This document shows, piece by piece, positions 26,537-37,961 of a DNA stretch of 64,000 nucleotides. Origin of the DNA: an uncultured Bariatricus sp. (GTDB taxonomy: Bacteria > Bacillota > Clostridia > Lachnospirales > Lachnospiraceae); assembly GCA_934307065.1 (NCBI GenBank), contig CAKRCD010000003.1, positions 62,001-126,000 of the forward strand. The letters are read 5' to 3'. Both the position numbers and the translations under genes were made by a program. Below the pieces are notes generated by a model. The model had not been told where the DNA came from. It did not search any database and was given only the letters and a program-made list of their open reading frames with translations. Numbering within the stretch: position 1 is the stretch's first letter; each line of letters opens with the position of its first letter.

Positions 26537-27847
26537 TTATCTGTCTGCCTTGATAAATTCTGCCGCTTCAATCATATTCTTTTCCAGTTCCGGATAAATA
26601 TCCAGGCTATCAAACGTAGCAAAATAATCTTTCGGTGTCTCAGCCCGGCGGATTAACTCTACGCTTCCATCCTCTTTCAGTAAGATTTCCGCTGAGCGCA
26701 GACGACCATTGTAATTATAGCCCATGGAATATCCATGTGCTCCTGCATCATGGATGAAAAGCAAATCACCCATGTCTATCTTCGGCAGCTTCCGGTCAAT
26801 CGCAAATTTGTCACTGTTTTCGCAAAGGGACCCTACTACATCATAAATCTGTGTACATGGTTCTTCTTCTTTTCCCATGACGGTAATATGATGATATGCC
26901 CCGTAAATCGCTGGTCTCATCAGATTGGCTGCACATGCATCCACCCCGATATATTCTTTATGTGTATGCTTCTCATGCACTGCTCTTGTTACCAGGCCAC
27001 CGTAAGGTCCTAACATGAATCTACCAAGTTCTGTATAAATCGCTACATCGCCCATGCCTGCCGGAACCAGCACTTCTTCATAAACCTTACGCACCCCTTC
27101 TCCAATGACTTTGATATCATTCGGCTCCTGATCCGGACGATATGGAATTCCGATTCCGCCGGACAAGTTAATGAATTTAATATGCGCCCCTGTTTCCTGA
27201 TGCAATTTAACCGCAACTTCAAAAAGAACCTTAGCCAGTGCCGGATAATAATCATTTGTTACTGTATTACTTGCAAGGAACGCGTGAATACCAAATTCTT
27301 TCGCACCTTTCGCCTTCAGAATCTTGAATGCCTCAAAAATCTGTTCCGTTGTCATTCCGTATTTGGCATCCCCCGGATTATCCATAATGCTGTTGGAAAT
27401 CTTAAAAAGTCCGCCCGGATTGTAACGGCAGCTTATGGTCTCCGGAATCTTGCCGATTGTTTTTTCCAGAAAATCAATATGGGTAATATCATCCAGATTG
27501 ATAATTGCGCCCAGCTTATCTGCAAGCAGATATTCTTCTGCCGGTGTATCATTGGAAGAAAACATGATATCCTCTCCTACAGAGCCAATGGTCTGTGAAA
27601 GAAGTAATTCCGTATAAGATGAACAGTCACATCCACATCCGTATTCCTTTAAAAGCTTAAGAATTGCCGGTGTCGGTGTTGCTTTTACTGCAAAATACTC
27701 TTTGTAACCCTTGTTCCATGAAAATGCTTCCTTTAATGCTTTTGCATTTTCACGAATTCCTTTTTCATCATACAGATGAAATGGAGTCGGATAGGTCTGT
27801 GCAATCTCCTCTAATTTTTCTTTTGTAATAAATGGTCGTTTTTTCAT
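26537..27847 (-). CDS. lysA: Diaminopimelate decarboxylase (long form)
   Basis: PLP fold-type III enzyme making lysine from meso-diaminopimelate. The 436-residue product has the PLP lysine in EYFAVKATPTP (Lys about 54), INLSGGIGIPYRP in the barrel, and TELGRFMLGPYG and CENSDKFAIDR in the C-terminal domain. This divergent, slightly longer clostridial form is normally annotated LysA, though a related decarboxylase activity cannot be excluded. It starts 20 bases after pyk, too close for a lysine riboswitch, and GAGGGGG precedes the ATG. Confidence 0.88.
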   Translation of the reverse strand: MKKRPFITKEKLEEIAQTYPTPFHLYDEKGIRENAKALKEAFSWNKGYKEYFAVKATPTPAILKLLKEYGCGCDCSSYTELLLSQTIGSVGEDIMFSSNDTPAEEYLLADKLGAIINLDDITHIDFLEKTIGKIPETISCRYNPGGLFKISNSIMDNPGDAKYGMTTEQIFEAFKILKAKGAKEFGIHAFLASNTVTNDYYPALAKVLFEVAVKLHQETGAHIKFINLSGGIGIPYRPDQEPNDIKVIGEGVRKVYEEVLVPAGMGDVAIYTELGRFMLGPYGGLVTRAVHEKHTHKEYIGVDACAANLMRPAIYGAYHHITVMGKEEEPCTQIYDVVGSLCENSDKFAIDRKLPKIDMGDLLFIHDAGAHGYSMGYNYNGRLRSAEILLKEDGSVELIRRAETPKDYFATFDSLDIYPELEKNMIEAAEFIKADR

Positions 27848-27867
27848 ATCTGCTTCCCCCTCGTACT

Positions 27868-29307
27868 CTATTCTATAATCGCAATCCTCATCATATTGCT
27901 AAGTCCATCCCTCGTTGTCTTGTGTACATTTGGCGAAGGGATTCCGGCTGTCAGTACTACAACATCTCCGCTTTCTATAATTTTTTTTGCATTCAGTAAA
28001 TCCACTGCTCCGGAACAAATATCCTCTGTAGTCTGGAATACCAGAGACTTCATTGGATGTACCCCCCAGAACATCTGCATTCGGCGAAGGGATTCTTCAT
28101 TTGGTGACACACCGTAAATTGGAGTTTTCGGTCGGAACTTCGACACCACTCTGGCGGTTGCACCACTTACTGTTGGAGTAATAATGCACTTTGCTCCCAG
28201 CGTATCAGCCGTAGTCACGGTGGAATAACCGATTGCACTGGAAATTCCATGCTTCCATTTCATCAGATTCTTCTCCATGATTGCCGAATAATCCAGATGC
28301 TCCTCTGCGTTTTCTACGATTTGAACCATCATTTTCAATGCCTCTACCGGATATTTGCCCTGTGCAGTCTCGCCTGAGAGCATAACCGCATCTGTACCAT
28401 CGTAAACCGCATTGGCCACATCCGTTACTTCTGCTCTGGTCGGACGTGGATTCCGGATCATAGAATCCAACATCTGGGTAGCTGTAATTACCGGTTTATA
28501 ATTGTCGTTGCATTTCTGTATGATCATCTTCTGCAGATAAGGAACCTCCTCTGCCGGAATTTCTACTCCAAGGTCACCCCTTGCAACCATAATGCCATCG
28601 GCACAACGAATAATTTCATCAATATTCTGAATTCCCTGTTCATTTTCGATTTTTGCAATAATCGGAATATAAGGTGCTTTTAAAGATTTCAATAATGCTT
28701 TAATTTCCAAAATACATTCTGCACTTCGCACAAAAGAAGCTGCGATAAAATCAATACCCTGTGATACACCAAAAGCAATATCTTCTTTGTCTTTTTCTGT
28801 AATTGCAGGAAGTCTTACCGGAACCTTCGGCACATTGATTCCTTTCCTCTGCCCCAGTTCGCCTCCATTGAGTACCTTGCAGACAATCTCATGGCCCTTG
28901 CGTTCCTGTACCTCCAGATCAATCAGCCCATCATCAATTAAAATATGTTTTCCTACAGAAATATCATCTGCCAGTCCTGCATAAGAAATCGAAACCTTCT
29001 TCTCGTCACCGATAATTTCATCTGTGGTAAGGATAAATGTTTCTCCTTCCTTTAGCTCCACATTCCTCCCATCCTTCAAAAGTCCGGTTCTTATCTCCGG
29101 TCCTTTGGTGTCAAGAAGGATGGCTACAGGTATTTGTTCTTCTTCCCGAAGCTGTTTTAACATATCCATTCTCTGTTTCTGCTCATCATAATCCCCGTGT
29201 GAAAAATTAAATCTGGCAACATCCATTCCATTCTGAATTAGTTTTCTCATCAATTCACGGTCATTGGAGTTTGGTCCCATTGTGCATATAATTTTTGTCT
29301 TTTTCAT
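27868..29307 (-). CDS. pyk: Pyruvate kinase
   Basis: Last ATP-forming step of glycolysis. The 479-residue enzyme has KIICTMGPNS, FNFSHGDYDEQ, IIAKIENEQG with the catalytic Lys, MVARGDLGVEI and TATQMLDSMI. It lacks the extra PEP-utiliser domain seen in Bacillus enzymes. I start at the ATG at 29307, since GGAGG is 7 bases upstream. It is followed by lysA in the same direction. Confidence 0.97.
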   Translation of the reverse strand: MKKTKIICTMGPNSNDRELMRKLIQNGMDVARFNFSHGDYDEQKQRMDMLKQLREEEQIPVAILLDTKGPEIRTGLLKDGRNVELKEGETFILTTDEIIGDEKKVSISYAGLADDISVGKHILIDDGLIDLEVQERKGHEIVCKVLNGGELGQRKGINVPKVPVRLPAITEKDKEDIAFGVSQGIDFIAASFVRSAECILEIKALLKSLKAPYIPIIAKIENEQGIQNIDEIIRCADGIMVARGDLGVEIPAEEVPYLQKMIIQKCNDNYKPVITATQMLDSMIRNPRPTRAEVTDVANAVYDGTDAVMLSGETAQGKYPVEALKMMVQIVENAEEHLDYSAIMEKNLMKWKHGISSAIGYSTVTTADTLGAKCIITPTVSGATARVVSKFRPKTPIYGVSPNEESLRRMQMFWGVHPMKSLVFQTTEDICSGAVDLLNAKKIIESGDVVVLTAGIPSPNVHKTTRDGLSNMMRIAIIE

Positions 29308-29368
29308 TTCCATACCTCCATACTGAGCATATTTACTTCTGCATTACCTATCATTTTTCTTTTTACAT

Positions 29369-30214
29369 TTATTTTACATGCTCATGTGTAAATAAATGGT
29401 CGCTGCAATATTCGTAATTTCCCTTACATTTCGAGCAGTAACGAAATTCCAGATTTGGGTCATCCAGCTCCGTTCTTCCGCAGACAGCACATTTGTGTCT
29501 TGCACCGTTTCCGTAATTCTGTACCGGTCTCTGTACTTGTTTTTGGAAATTCTTCCGGCGCATAACCTGCTTTGGATTGTAGCGCTGCATATTCCGGTTT
29601 GCGAAAAAGAAAATCAAAAAGTTCAATAGGGATGCAACAATAATAATTCTTGTTACCATACTCCCCTGAATCAAATCCATTCCTACCAAAACCACATCCA
29701 GAATAGCAAACCACTTCATCTTAACCGGAATCAGTCCCCAAAAAAGGACTTCCATATCCGGCATCATTGACGCACATGCAAGAAAAATGGACAAATTGAT
29801 GTAATATGTGCTGACCACATTTCCAAATCCGCCCAACATCACCTGATACTTTGCATATATAATTCCATACGCAATAAATGCACCAATAATCGTAAACAGC
29901 ATTCCGGAAAGCATATAAAGATTATACCGAAAAGCTCCCCAGATCTGCTCCAATACCTTTCCCAGAGAATAATAGCAAAGCATCATAAATACCACATAGA
30001 TAAATCTGTTGGTAGGTGGAATGATTACCCAGCTTATCAGCCTCCACACCTGCCCCTGCAGTATCAGTGCCGGCTCCAGTGTAAAATATGTCAGCAGACT
30101 CGGCATTACCATACTGATGATATAGCCGATTCCGTAGCAGGCCAGCAGATATATGGTAAGATTTTTTATAGCATATTTTCCAAACTTCCGTTCCATTTTA
30201 TTCAACCAATTCAT
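29369..30214 (-). CDS. Rhomboid-like membrane protein with C-terminal zinc ribbon
   Basis: A 281-residue protein with about six hydrophobic segments between residues 18 and 210, including GQVWRLISWVIIPPTNRF, the rhomboid L1-type segment. The usual catalytic GxSG is replaced by GGFGNVVSTY, and I see no His in the expected late helix, so it is probably a non-proteolytic rhomboid relative. A basic linker leads to a C-terminal Cys/His ribbon (CAVCG... CSKC... HEH). The ATG at 30214 follows GAGGAG. It lies 61 bases upstream of pyk; the role is unknown. Confidence 0.7.
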   Translation of the reverse strand: MNWLNKMERKFGKYAIKNLTIYLLACYGIGYIISMVMPSLLTYFTLEPALILQGQVWRLISWVIIPPTNRFIYVVFMMLCYYSLGKVLEQIWGAFRYNLYMLSGMLFTIIGAFIAYGIIYAKYQVMLGGFGNVVSTYYINLSIFLACASMMPDMEVLFWGLIPVKMKWFAILDVVLVGMDLIQGSMVTRIIIVASLLNFLIFFFANRNMQRYNPKQVMRRKNFQKQVQRPVQNYGNGARHKCAVCGRTELDDPNLEFRYCSKCKGNYEYCSDHLFTHEHVK

Positions 30215-30515
30215 ATGTTTTCTCCTCATTATTTGTACTGTTGCTATTGTAGCCTCTCGAAATTCGTTTGTCAATTCTATCCAAAAACTTTACTTTCTTT
30301 ACTGTTTCTTAACTAATTCTTCATGCTGTTTTTCTTGTTTTTTTTTCTTTCCTAGTGTAAAATTCAACAATGAATTAAAATATAACACACTTATTACATT
30401 AATAATAGGAAATATTTTCTAACTGTACGGAGCATACAGGATTCTGAATGAGGCATCTGAGGAATCCCCACATTTGAACAGTTACGATAAAATTAATTAG
30501 AACGAGGTAATACAT

Positions 30516-33500
30516 ATGAATCAAATAGAATTACATACGCTCGGCATTGATATTGGTTCTACTACGGTAAAAATTGCAATTCTGAATGATAGTAATGATG
30601 TTTTATTTTCTGATTACGAAAGACACTTTGCAAACATTCAGGAGACGCTTTCAGATTTACTGGGGCGTGCAATTCATAAACTCGGCCCGGTAAATGTATC
30701 CCCGGTTATTACCGGTTCCGGCGGGCTTTCCCTTTCCAAACATCTGGGAGTTCCTTTCGTTCAGGAAGTGGTTGCGGTATCGACTGCACTGCAAGACTAT
30801 GCACCACAGACGGATGTCGCTATTGAACTCGGTGGTGAGGATGCCAAGATTATTTATTTTGAAAATGGAAATATCGAGCAACGTATGAACGGAATCTGTG
30901 CCGGCGGAACCGGTTCTTTTATCGACCAGATGGCATCTCTTCTTCAGACAGATGCTACCGGTCTGAATGAATATGCACATAATTATAAAGCTATTTACAC
31001 CATTGCAGCCCGCTGTGGCGTATTTGCAAAATCCGATATTCAGCCATTGATTAACGATGGAGCTACCAAAGAAGATTTGGCTGCCTCTATTTTTCAGGCA
31101 GTTGTCAACCAGACCATCAGTGGACTTGCCTGTGGAAAACCCATCCGCGGTCACGTTGCATTCTTAGGCGGACCTCTTCATTTCCTTCCTGAACTGCGCG
31201 CAGCATTTATCCGCACGCTGAACCTGGATGATGAGCATACGATTGTACCAAAATACTCTCACCTTTTTGCCGCTGTAGGCGCTGCTAAAAATTCAAAATA
31301 CGAAACACAGATGAACTTAGCCAGGCTGCAAAAGAAACTGGATGATCACATCCAGCTTGACGTAGAAGTGGAACGTATGGAACCATTATTCAACTCTCAG
31401 GCTGAATATGATGAATTCGAAGAACGCCATAAGAAACATCAGGTTCCTGTAGCAGACCTTGCTTCCTATAAAGGCAATGCCTATCTGGGAATTGATGCCG
31501 GCTCTACCACAACGAAAGCTGCACTTGTAGACGAGAACGGAACTTTACTTTATTCCTTCTATCACAACAACGATGGTGACCCGCTTGGCACAACGCTTAC
31601 TGCAATCAAAGAGATTTACCGGATTCTCCCGGAGGGTGTTACCATTGCGCACTCCTGCTCTACCGGTTATGGAGAAGCTTTAATTAAGGCTGCGCTTCTT
31701 CTGGATGAGGGCGAAGTAGAAACTGTTGCACACTATTATGCTGCCGCTTACTTCGAACCGTCTGTTGACTGTATCTTAGATATCGGTGGACAGGACATGA
31801 AGTGCATCAAAATCAAGAATCACACGGTTGACAGCGTACAGTTAAATGAAGCCTGCTCTTCCGGCTGCGGCTCTTTTATCGAAACATTTGCAAAGTCTTT
31901 GAATTACAGTGTAGAAGACTTTGCCCATGAGGCTCTGTTTGCTACTCAGCCAATTGACCTCGGAACCCGCTGCACCGTATTTATGAATTCCAAGGTAAAA
32001 CAGGCACAGAAGGAAGGAGCTTCTGTCGCAGATATTTCTGCCGGGCTTGCCTACTCTGTCATTAAAAACGCTTTATTTAAAGTTATCAAAGTATCAGATG
32101 CCTCTGAGCTTGGTAAAAATATTGTTGTTCAGGGTGGAACCTTCTACAACAATGCGGTACTCCGCAGTTTTGAAAAAATCGCTGGATGTCAGGCTATCCG
32201 TCCGGATATTGCAGGAATCATGGGTGCTTTCGGCGCCGCACTGATTGCCAGAGAGCGTTATGAATTTAAAGAATGTAAAAATACAACGATGCTTTCCATC
32301 GATGAAATTAATCGGTTAGAATATAGCACTACCATGGGTAAATGCCATGGCTGTACCAACAACTGCCGTCTGACAATCAACAAATTCAGCGGTGGACGCC
32401 GTTTCATCTCCGGAAACCGTTGTGAGCGTGGACTTGGAAAAGAAAAACAAAATCAAGATATTCCGAACCTTTTTGAATATAAAAATAACCGTTATTTTGG
32501 ATATGAACCACTTTCCGAAGAACAGGCTACGCGTGGAGCAGTGGGTATTCCCCGTGTACTGAATATGTATGAAAACTATCCATTCTGGTTTACCTTCTTT
32601 ACAAAATTAAAATACCGGGTGGTTCTCTCCCCTGCTTCTACTCATAAGATTTATGAACTTGGAATTGAATCCATCCCAAGCGAGTCCGAATGTTATCCGG
32701 CAAAGCTGGCCCATGGACATGTACAGTGGTTGATTAATGAAGGGGTACCTTTCATCTTCTATCCGTGTATTCCATATGAGCGAAATGAATTTCCAGAGGC
32801 CGACAATCATTACAACTGTCCAATCGTAACTTCATATGCAGAAAATATTAAGAATAACATGGAAGATATTGTTTCAGGTAATGTAGAATTTATGAATCCG
32901 TTTCTTGCCCTTACCACGAAAGAAACGGTAACCTCCGGTCTGATCCAGTCCATTGGCAAAGAAAAATCCATTCCAGAATCTGAAATCAGAAGTGCTGTTC
33001 ACGCTGCATGGGAAGAACTGGCTGCCTGCCGTCAGGATATCCGCAAAAAAGGAGAAGAAACTCTGGCTTATATGGAAAAGACCGGACACCGCGGCATCGT
33101 ACTCGCAGGACGTCCGTATCACTATGACCCGGAAGTAAACCATGGTATTCCGGAAATGATTACTTCTTACGGAATCGCAGTGCTCACGGAAGATTCTGTT
33201 TCACACTTAAATCCGGTAGAGCGGCCACTGATTGTCATGGACCAGTGGATGTATCACTCCAGACTATATGCTGCGGCAAACTATGTAAAGACCAGAGACG
33301 ATTTGGACTTAATCCAGCTCAACTCTTTCGGTTGCGGACTGGATGCAGTTACCACAGACGCAGTAGCAGATATTTTATCCGGTTCCGGAAAGATATATAC
33401 TTCCCTGAAAATTGACGAGGTAAATAACCTGGGAGCTGCGCGTATCCGTATTCGTTCTCTGCTGGCAGCCATCCGTGTCCGTGAACAGAAGAAATTGGAA

Positions 33501-34763
33501 CGCACCATTCAGCCTGCTTCTATCAAAAAGGTAATATTTACCGAAGAAATGCGCAAGGACTATACTATCCTCTGCCCGCAGATGTCACCGATTCATTTTT
33601 CGCTGTTGGAGCCAGTATTACAAAAATCAGGCTACAAACTGGAAGTGTTAAAGAATGATAACAAAAATGCCATTAACATGGGATTAAAATATGTAAATAA
33701 CGACGCATGCTATCCTTCTCTGCTTGTTGTAGGGCAGATTATGGAAGCTGTGTTATCCGGGAAATATGATACCGATAAACTTGCAGTCATTATCAGTCAG
33801 ACCGGTGGTGGCTGCCGTGCAAGTAACTATATCGGCTTCATCCGTCGTGGTCTGAAAAAAGCGGGATACGGTCACATCCCTGTTATTTCCCTGAATTTAA
33901 GCGGACTGGAAAGTAATCCCGGCTTTAAAATTACACCAGGTCTGATTATAAAAGGTGCTTATGGACTGATTTTTGGTGACATCTTTATGCGCTGTCTCTA
34001 TCGTGTTCGTCCATATGAAGCAGTACCCGGCTCCGCCAATGCTTTACATAAAAAATGGGAGACAGAAGTTATCCGTTATCTTACAAAAAGCTATCAGAGC
34101 CGAAGTGAATTCAAACGTCTCTGTCGTGCCATCGTAAAAGATTTCGATGAACTTCCACTGTTGGATATCCAGAAACCTCGTGTCGGGGTTGTCGGTGAAA
34201 TCCTGGTAAAATTCCAGCCGGCTGCAAACAATCATCTGGTTGATTTATTAGAGCAGGAAGGTGCAGAAGCCGTTGTTCCGGATCTTCTGGACTTCTTCCT
34301 CTACTGCTTCTATAATACGAATTTTAAAGCAGATCATCTGGGTGCAAAGAAATCTTCTGCAAGAAATGCAAATCTTGGTATCAAGGCTATTGAATGGCTG
34401 AGAAAACCTGCTGCAGATGCACTCCGGGCAAGTAAACGATTTGATGCTCCGTCACACATCAAAGATCTTGCGAAGATGGCATCCGAGATTGTATCTCTCG
34501 GAAACCAGACGGGCGAAGGCTGGTTCTTAACCGGAGAAATGCTGGAATTGATTCACACCGGTGCTCCAAACATTGTCTGCACACAGCCATTTGGCTGTCT
34601 GCCGAATCATGTCGTCGGAAAAGGTGTTATCAAAGAACTCCGGCGCAGACATCCTGATGCAAACATCGTAGCCATCGACTATGACCCGGGTGCAAGTGAA
34701 GTAAACCAGTTGAACCGTATTAAACTGATGCTTTCTACCGCGCACAAAAAATTAGAAGGCTAA
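30516..34763 (+). CDS. 2-hydroxyacyl-CoA dehydratase activase fusion (BcrA/BadF plus DUF2229)
   Basis: A 1415-residue protein with two ASKHA ATPase domains and a large C-terminal part. Domain 1 (1-270): [34 protein letters not shown]. Domain 2 (about 325-590): [39 protein letters not shown]. In HgdC-type activators such cysteines hold one [4Fe-4S] cluster between subunits, so the fusion may hold it within one chain. Then follows [12 protein letters not shown] and a DUF2229/HgdB-like region to the end. Activases energise electrons by ATP hydrolysis for difficult reductions. The substrate of these giant forms is not known. It is monocistronic. Confidence 0.9.
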   Translation: MNQIELHTLGIDIGSTTVKIAILNDSNDVLFSDYERHFANIQETLSDLLGRAIHKLGPVNVSPVITGSGGLSLSKHLGVPFVQEVVAVSTALQDYAPQTDVAIELGGEDAKIIYFENGNIEQRMNGICAGGTGSFIDQMASLLQTDATGLNEYAHNYKAIYTIAARCGVFAKSDIQPLINDGATKEDLAASIFQAVVNQTISGLACGKPIRGHVAFLGGPLHFLPELRAAFIRTLNLDDEHTIVPKYSHLFAAVGAAKNSKYETQMNLARLQKKLDDHIQLDVEVERMEPLFNSQAEYDEFEERHKKHQVPVADLASYKGNAYLGIDAGSTTTKAALVDENGTLLYSFYHNNDGDPLGTTLTAIKEIYRILPEGVTIAHSCSTGYGEALIKAALLLDEGEVETVAHYYAAAYFEPSVDCILDIGGQDMKCIKIKNHTVDSVQLNEACSSGCGSFIETFAKSLNYSVEDFAHEALFATQPIDLGTRCTVFMNSKVKQAQKEGASVADISAGLAYSVIKNALFKVIKVSDASELGKNIVVQGGTFYNNAVLRSFEKIAGCQAIRPDIAGIMGAFGAALIARERYEFKECKNTTMLSIDEINRLEYSTTMGKCHGCTNNCRLTINKFSGGRRFISGNRCERGLGKEKQNQDIPNLFEYKNNRYFGYEPLSEEQATRGAVGIPRVLNMYENYPFWFTFFTKLKYRVVLSPASTHKIYELGIESIPSESECYPAKLAHGHVQWLINEGVPFIFYPCIPYERNEFPEADNHYNCPIVTSYAENIKNNMEDIVSGNVEFMNPFLALTTKETVTSGLIQSIGKEKSIPESEIRSAVHAAWEELAACRQDIRKKGEETLAYMEKTGHRGIVLAGRPYHYDPEVNHGIPEMITSYGIAVLTEDSVSHLNPVERPLIVMDQWMYHSRLYAAANYVKTRDDLDLIQLNSFGCGLDAVTTDAVADILSGSGKIYTSLKIDEVNNLGAARIRIRSLLAAIRVREQKKLERTIQPASIKKVIFTEEMRKDYTILCPQMSPIHFSLLEPVLQKSGYKLEVLKNDNKNAINMGLKYVNNDACYPSLLVVGQIMEAVLSGKYDTDKLAVIISQTGGGCRASNYIGFIRRGLKKAGYGHIPVISLNLSGLESNPGFKITPGLIIKGAYGLIFGDIFMRCLYRVRPYEAVPGSANALHKKWETEVIRYLTKSYQSRSEFKRLCRAIVKDFDELPLLDIQKPRVGVVGEILVKFQPAANNHLVDLLEQEGAEAVVPDLLDFFLYCFYNTNFKADHLGAKKSSARNANLGIKAIEWLRKPAADALRASKRFDAPSHIKDLAKMASEIVSLGNQTGEGWFLTGEMLELIHTGAPNIVCTQPFGCLPNHVVGKGVIKELRRRHPDANIVAIDYDPGASEVNQLNRIKLMLSTAHKKLEG

Positions 34764-34796
34764 ATAAAGAAATCTGTCTCGTGGCAAATTTCTCAT

Positions 34797-34846
34797 AAAC
34801 AGAAAAAACCGGCAAGGCGAAAATGTCTTGTCGGTTTTTTCTGTTT
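34797..34846. terminator. Strong bidirectional terminator
   Basis: A stem of about 20 pairs: the arms start AAACAGAAAAAACCGGCAAG and return as CTTGTCGGTTTTTTCTGTTT. Internal A- and T-runs serve both convergent genes. Confidence 0.9.
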
Positions 34847-34854
34847 CAAATCAT

Positions 34855-36156
34855 TTATAAAGGGTTATCGGTTTGTCCAGAAAGAATCTTATCAATGCTG
34901 ACCAGTTTTACACTCAGAACAAACACCTTCGTTGCAACAGCCAGTTCTTCCGGTGTTGGGAATGATGGCGCAATACGAATATTACTGTCCTTCGGGTCAT
35001 TTCCATATGGGAAAGTAGCTCCTGCAGGAGTCATCACAAGTCCTGCTTCCTTTGCTTTTGCTACAATTGCTTTCGCACAGCCTTCCATTGCATCAAAGGA
35101 AATAAAATACCCTCCGCGAGGTGCAAGCCATGTTCCAATCTCCAGACCGGATAATTCTTTATCGAGGCATGTAAGAATTGCCTCAAATTTTGGCCTTAAT
35201 ATCTCAGCATGCAATTTCATATGGGTTACCATACCATGAATATCCTTAAAGAAGCGCACATGTCTGAGCTGATTTAGTTTATCATGTCCAATAGTCTGTA
35301 CTGCCATCATCTGACGAATATCTGCCATATTGGCATCTGAACCTGCAATCGCTGCAATTCCAGAACCCGGAAAACTAATCTTGGAAGTAGAACCGAACTT
35401 ATAAACCATATCCGGATGTCCTTCCTTTTTACATTCCATCAGTATTTCTATCAGGTAATCCTGCTTGTCCTCATACAAATGGTGAATTCCATAAGCATTG
35501 TCCCAGAAAATTCGGAAGTCTTCTGCCGCCGGATTCAGCGTTGCAAAACGATGAACGGTTTCATCTGAATAGGTAATCCCCTGAGGGTTTGAATACTTAG
35601 GTACACACCAAATACCTTTAACAGCCGGGTCATTTTCCACATACTGCTGTACAATATCCATATCTGGTCCGTTCTCTGTCATCGGAACATTAATCATCTC
35701 GATTCCAAAATGTTCTGTAATGGCAAAATGACGGTCATATCCCGGAACCGGACAGAGGAACTTTACCTTGTCAAGCTTGCACCATGGAGTACTTCCCATG
35801 ATACCATGTGTCATGGCACGGGCTACTGTATCAAACATCACATTCAGGCTGGAATTTCCGAAAATGATAATATTATCTTTCGGCACTTCCATCATATCAG
35901 CAAACAACTGCTTTGCTTCTTTAATACCATCAATCACACCGTAGTTTCTGCAGTCCACACCTTCTATACAGACCAAATCTGAATCACTGGTCAATACATC
36001 CATCATTCCCATGGACAAATCAAGCTGTGCTTTCGATGGTTTTCCACGGGACATATCCAGGTGAAGTCCCTGTGCTCTTACCTTATCAAATTCTTTTTCT
36101 AATTTCTTCTTTATTTCTAATAACTCTTCTCTGCTTAAGTCTTTATATGCTGTCAT
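34855..36156 (-). CDS. Aspartate-type aminotransferase (MocR-like class, type Ic)
   Basis: A 433-residue PLP fold-type I aminotransferase of the Aminotran_MocR family. It shows LDMSRGKPSKAQLDLS, NIIIFGNSSLNVMFD, the KYSNPQGITYSDE and FWDNAYGIHHL blocks, and the PLP lysine in KFGSTSKISFPGSG. Members such as that of Corynebacterium act as aspartate aminotransferases. No helix-turn-helix domain is fused. The ATG at 36156 follows AGGAGGACGAGG. It has its own consensus-like promoter. Confidence 0.88.
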   Translation of the reverse strand: MTAYKDLSREELLEIKKKLEKEFDKVRAQGLHLDMSRGKPSKAQLDLSMGMMDVLTSDSDLVCIEGVDCRNYGVIDGIKEAKQLFADMMEVPKDNIIIFGNSSLNVMFDTVARAMTHGIMGSTPWCKLDKVKFLCPVPGYDRHFAITEHFGIEMINVPMTENGPDMDIVQQYVENDPAVKGIWCVPKYSNPQGITYSDETVHRFATLNPAAEDFRIFWDNAYGIHHLYEDKQDYLIEILMECKKEGHPDMVYKFGSTSKISFPGSGIAAIAGSDANMADIRQMMAVQTIGHDKLNQLRHVRFFKDIHGMVTHMKLHAEILRPKFEAILTCLDKELSGLEIGTWLAPRGGYFISFDAMEGCAKAIVAKAKEAGLVMTPAGATFPYGNDPKDSNIRIAPSFPTPEELAVATKVFVLSVKLVSIDKILSGQTDNPL

Positions 36157-36195
36157 TTTTAAATACCTCGTCCTCCTGAGACTTTCATGGTATTT

Positions 36196-36223
36196 AGTAT
36201 AACACAAAATGACTTTTCGTCAA
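36196..36223 (-). promoter_or_regulatory. Promoter of the aminotransferase gene
   Basis: Minus-strand TTGACG (36223-36218), 16-base spacer, TATACT (36201-36196). Confidence 0.75.
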
Positions 36224-36405
36224 TTGATTCTTGCAATTTTCTTTTATTATATTTTGCTTTTTGTTGATTTTACCACCATTTTATGAATTATCAATTTATT
36301 TTTTATTCATTTTATGCAATCTCACATGTGGGTAAATTGCATTTTCCTGTAAATGCAATACTTATTTCTTACAGACCCGGAATCAAAAATCAATTAGATC
36401 TTTTC

Positions 36406-37944
36406 CTATACTCTTATTAAAAGCGATTCCCCTGACATTTCCTTTGGTTTCGGAATCCCCATAAGCTCCAGCAACGTCGGTGCAATGTCTGCCAGACAGC
36501 CTCCTTCCCGAAGCCCATATTCTTTCCGGTTAATCAGAATGAATGGAACCGGATTGGTAGTGTGCGCTGTAAATGGTGCGCCCGTCGCTTCATCTATCAG
36601 CTGTTCTGCATTACCGTGGTCTGCACACAGAAACATTTGTCCATCTACCTCTTTTAATGCCTCCACTGCTCTTCCAACACAGGCATCTACCGTTTCTACT
36701 GCTTTAATTGCTGCCGATTCTACACCAGTATGACCGACCATATCCGGATTTGCAAAATTAATAATTATCACATCGTATTTCAATGACCGTATGGCTTCTA
36801 CAAGCTTATCGCAAACTTCCGGTGCGCTCATCTCCGGCTGTAAATCATAGGTTGCGACTTTGGGCGAATGGACCAGAATCCGTTCTTCTCCTTCATTTGG
36901 CTCTTCCACACCTCCATTGAAGAAAAAAGTAACATGCGCATATTTCTCTGTCTCAGCAATACGGGCCTGTTTCAAACCACATTTTGCCAGATATTCTCCC
37001 AATGTATTTTCCAGTTTTGTCTTTGGAAAGGCAACACTCTTATTGGGAATCGTAACATCATATTCTGTAAAACATACATAAGTAGTATGTATCCTCTTTT
37101 CTCTTGGAAATCCGTCAAATACATCCGCACAGAATGCTCTGGTAATTTCTCTTGCACGGTCAGGACGAAAATTAAAGAAAATAACAGAATCCCCATCCTT
37201 TACTTTTCCAACCGGCTCTCCATCTTTCACAATAACAGTCGGAACAACAAACTCATCTGTCACTTCCTGCTCATACGATTTTTCAATAGCTTCCACCGGA
37301 TTTTCTGCCCTGTTACCTTTTCCATTTACCATGGCTTCATAAGCCTTTTCTACACGCTCCCACCGGTTATCTCTGTCCATTACATAATAACGACCGATTA
37401 CCGTAGCAATCTGTCCTACACCGATTTCCTGTATCTTCTCCGTCAGTTCACGGACATATTCTTTTCCTGACATCGGCGGGGTATCGCGGCCATCCAGAAA
37501 GCAGTGTACATATACATTGGAAATCTTCTGCCTTTTTGCCAATTCCAGAAGTCCATATAAATGAGCATTGTGACTATGCACACCTCCATCTGATAGCAAA
37601 CCAAATAAATGCAGATCCGAGCTATGCACTTTTACATTTTCACATGCTTTTATCAGTTCTGAATTTTCAAAGAAATCACCATCCTGAATGGACTTTGTTA
37701 TCTTTGTTAAATCCTGGTACACAATTCTTCCGGCCCCCATGTTCAGATGTCCCACTTCAGAATTACCCATCTGACCATCAGGCAGTCCTACATAACGGCC
37801 ACTGGCATTCCCTTTCACAAACGGATACTCCTTCATGAGTGCATCCATTACAGGAGTGTCTGCCTCTGCCACCGCATTTCCAATCTTGTTGTCATTTAAT
37901 CCATAACCGTCCAGTATCATCAAAACTGTGGGTTTCTTACTCAT
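36406..37944 (-). CDS. gpmI: Cofactor-independent phosphoglycerate mutase
   Basis: Interconverts 3- and 2-phosphoglycerate. The 512-residue alkaline-phosphatase-superfamily enzyme starts [13 protein letters not shown], has the nucleophile Ser in [30 protein letters not shown] and the metal residues [12 protein letters not shown] and CADHGNAE. It ends the gap-pgk-tpiA-gpmI operon, 17 bases after tpiA. Confidence 0.97.
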   Translation of the reverse strand: MSKKPTVLMILDGYGLNDNKIGNAVAEADTPVMDALMKEYPFVKGNASGRYVGLPDGQMGNSEVGHLNMGAGRIVYQDLTKITKSIQDGDFFENSELIKACENVKVHSSDLHLFGLLSDGGVHSHNAHLYGLLELAKRQKISNVYVHCFLDGRDTPPMSGKEYVRELTEKIQEIGVGQIATVIGRYYVMDRDNRWERVEKAYEAMVNGKGNRAENPVEAIEKSYEQEVTDEFVVPTVIVKDGEPVGKVKDGDSVIFFNFRPDRAREITRAFCADVFDGFPREKRIHTTYVCFTEYDVTIPNKSVAFPKTKLENTLGEYLAKCGLKQARIAETEKYAHVTFFFNGGVEEPNEGEERILVHSPKVATYDLQPEMSAPEVCDKLVEAIRSLKYDVIIINFANPDMVGHTGVESAAIKAVETVDACVGRAVEALKEVDGQMFLCADHGNAEQLIDEATGAPFTAHTTNPVPFILINRKEYGLREGGCLADIAPTLLELMGIPKPKEMSGESLLIRV

Positions 37945-37961
37945 TCTTTCTGCTCCTTATA

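Noticed and set aside
27848..27867. Possible lysine riboswitch before lysA
   Set aside because: Only 20 bases separate pyk and lysA, far too short.
30516..34763. Large activase as an artefact of two fused genes
   Set aside because: The frame is continuous, domain order is known for the family, and all motifs are intact.
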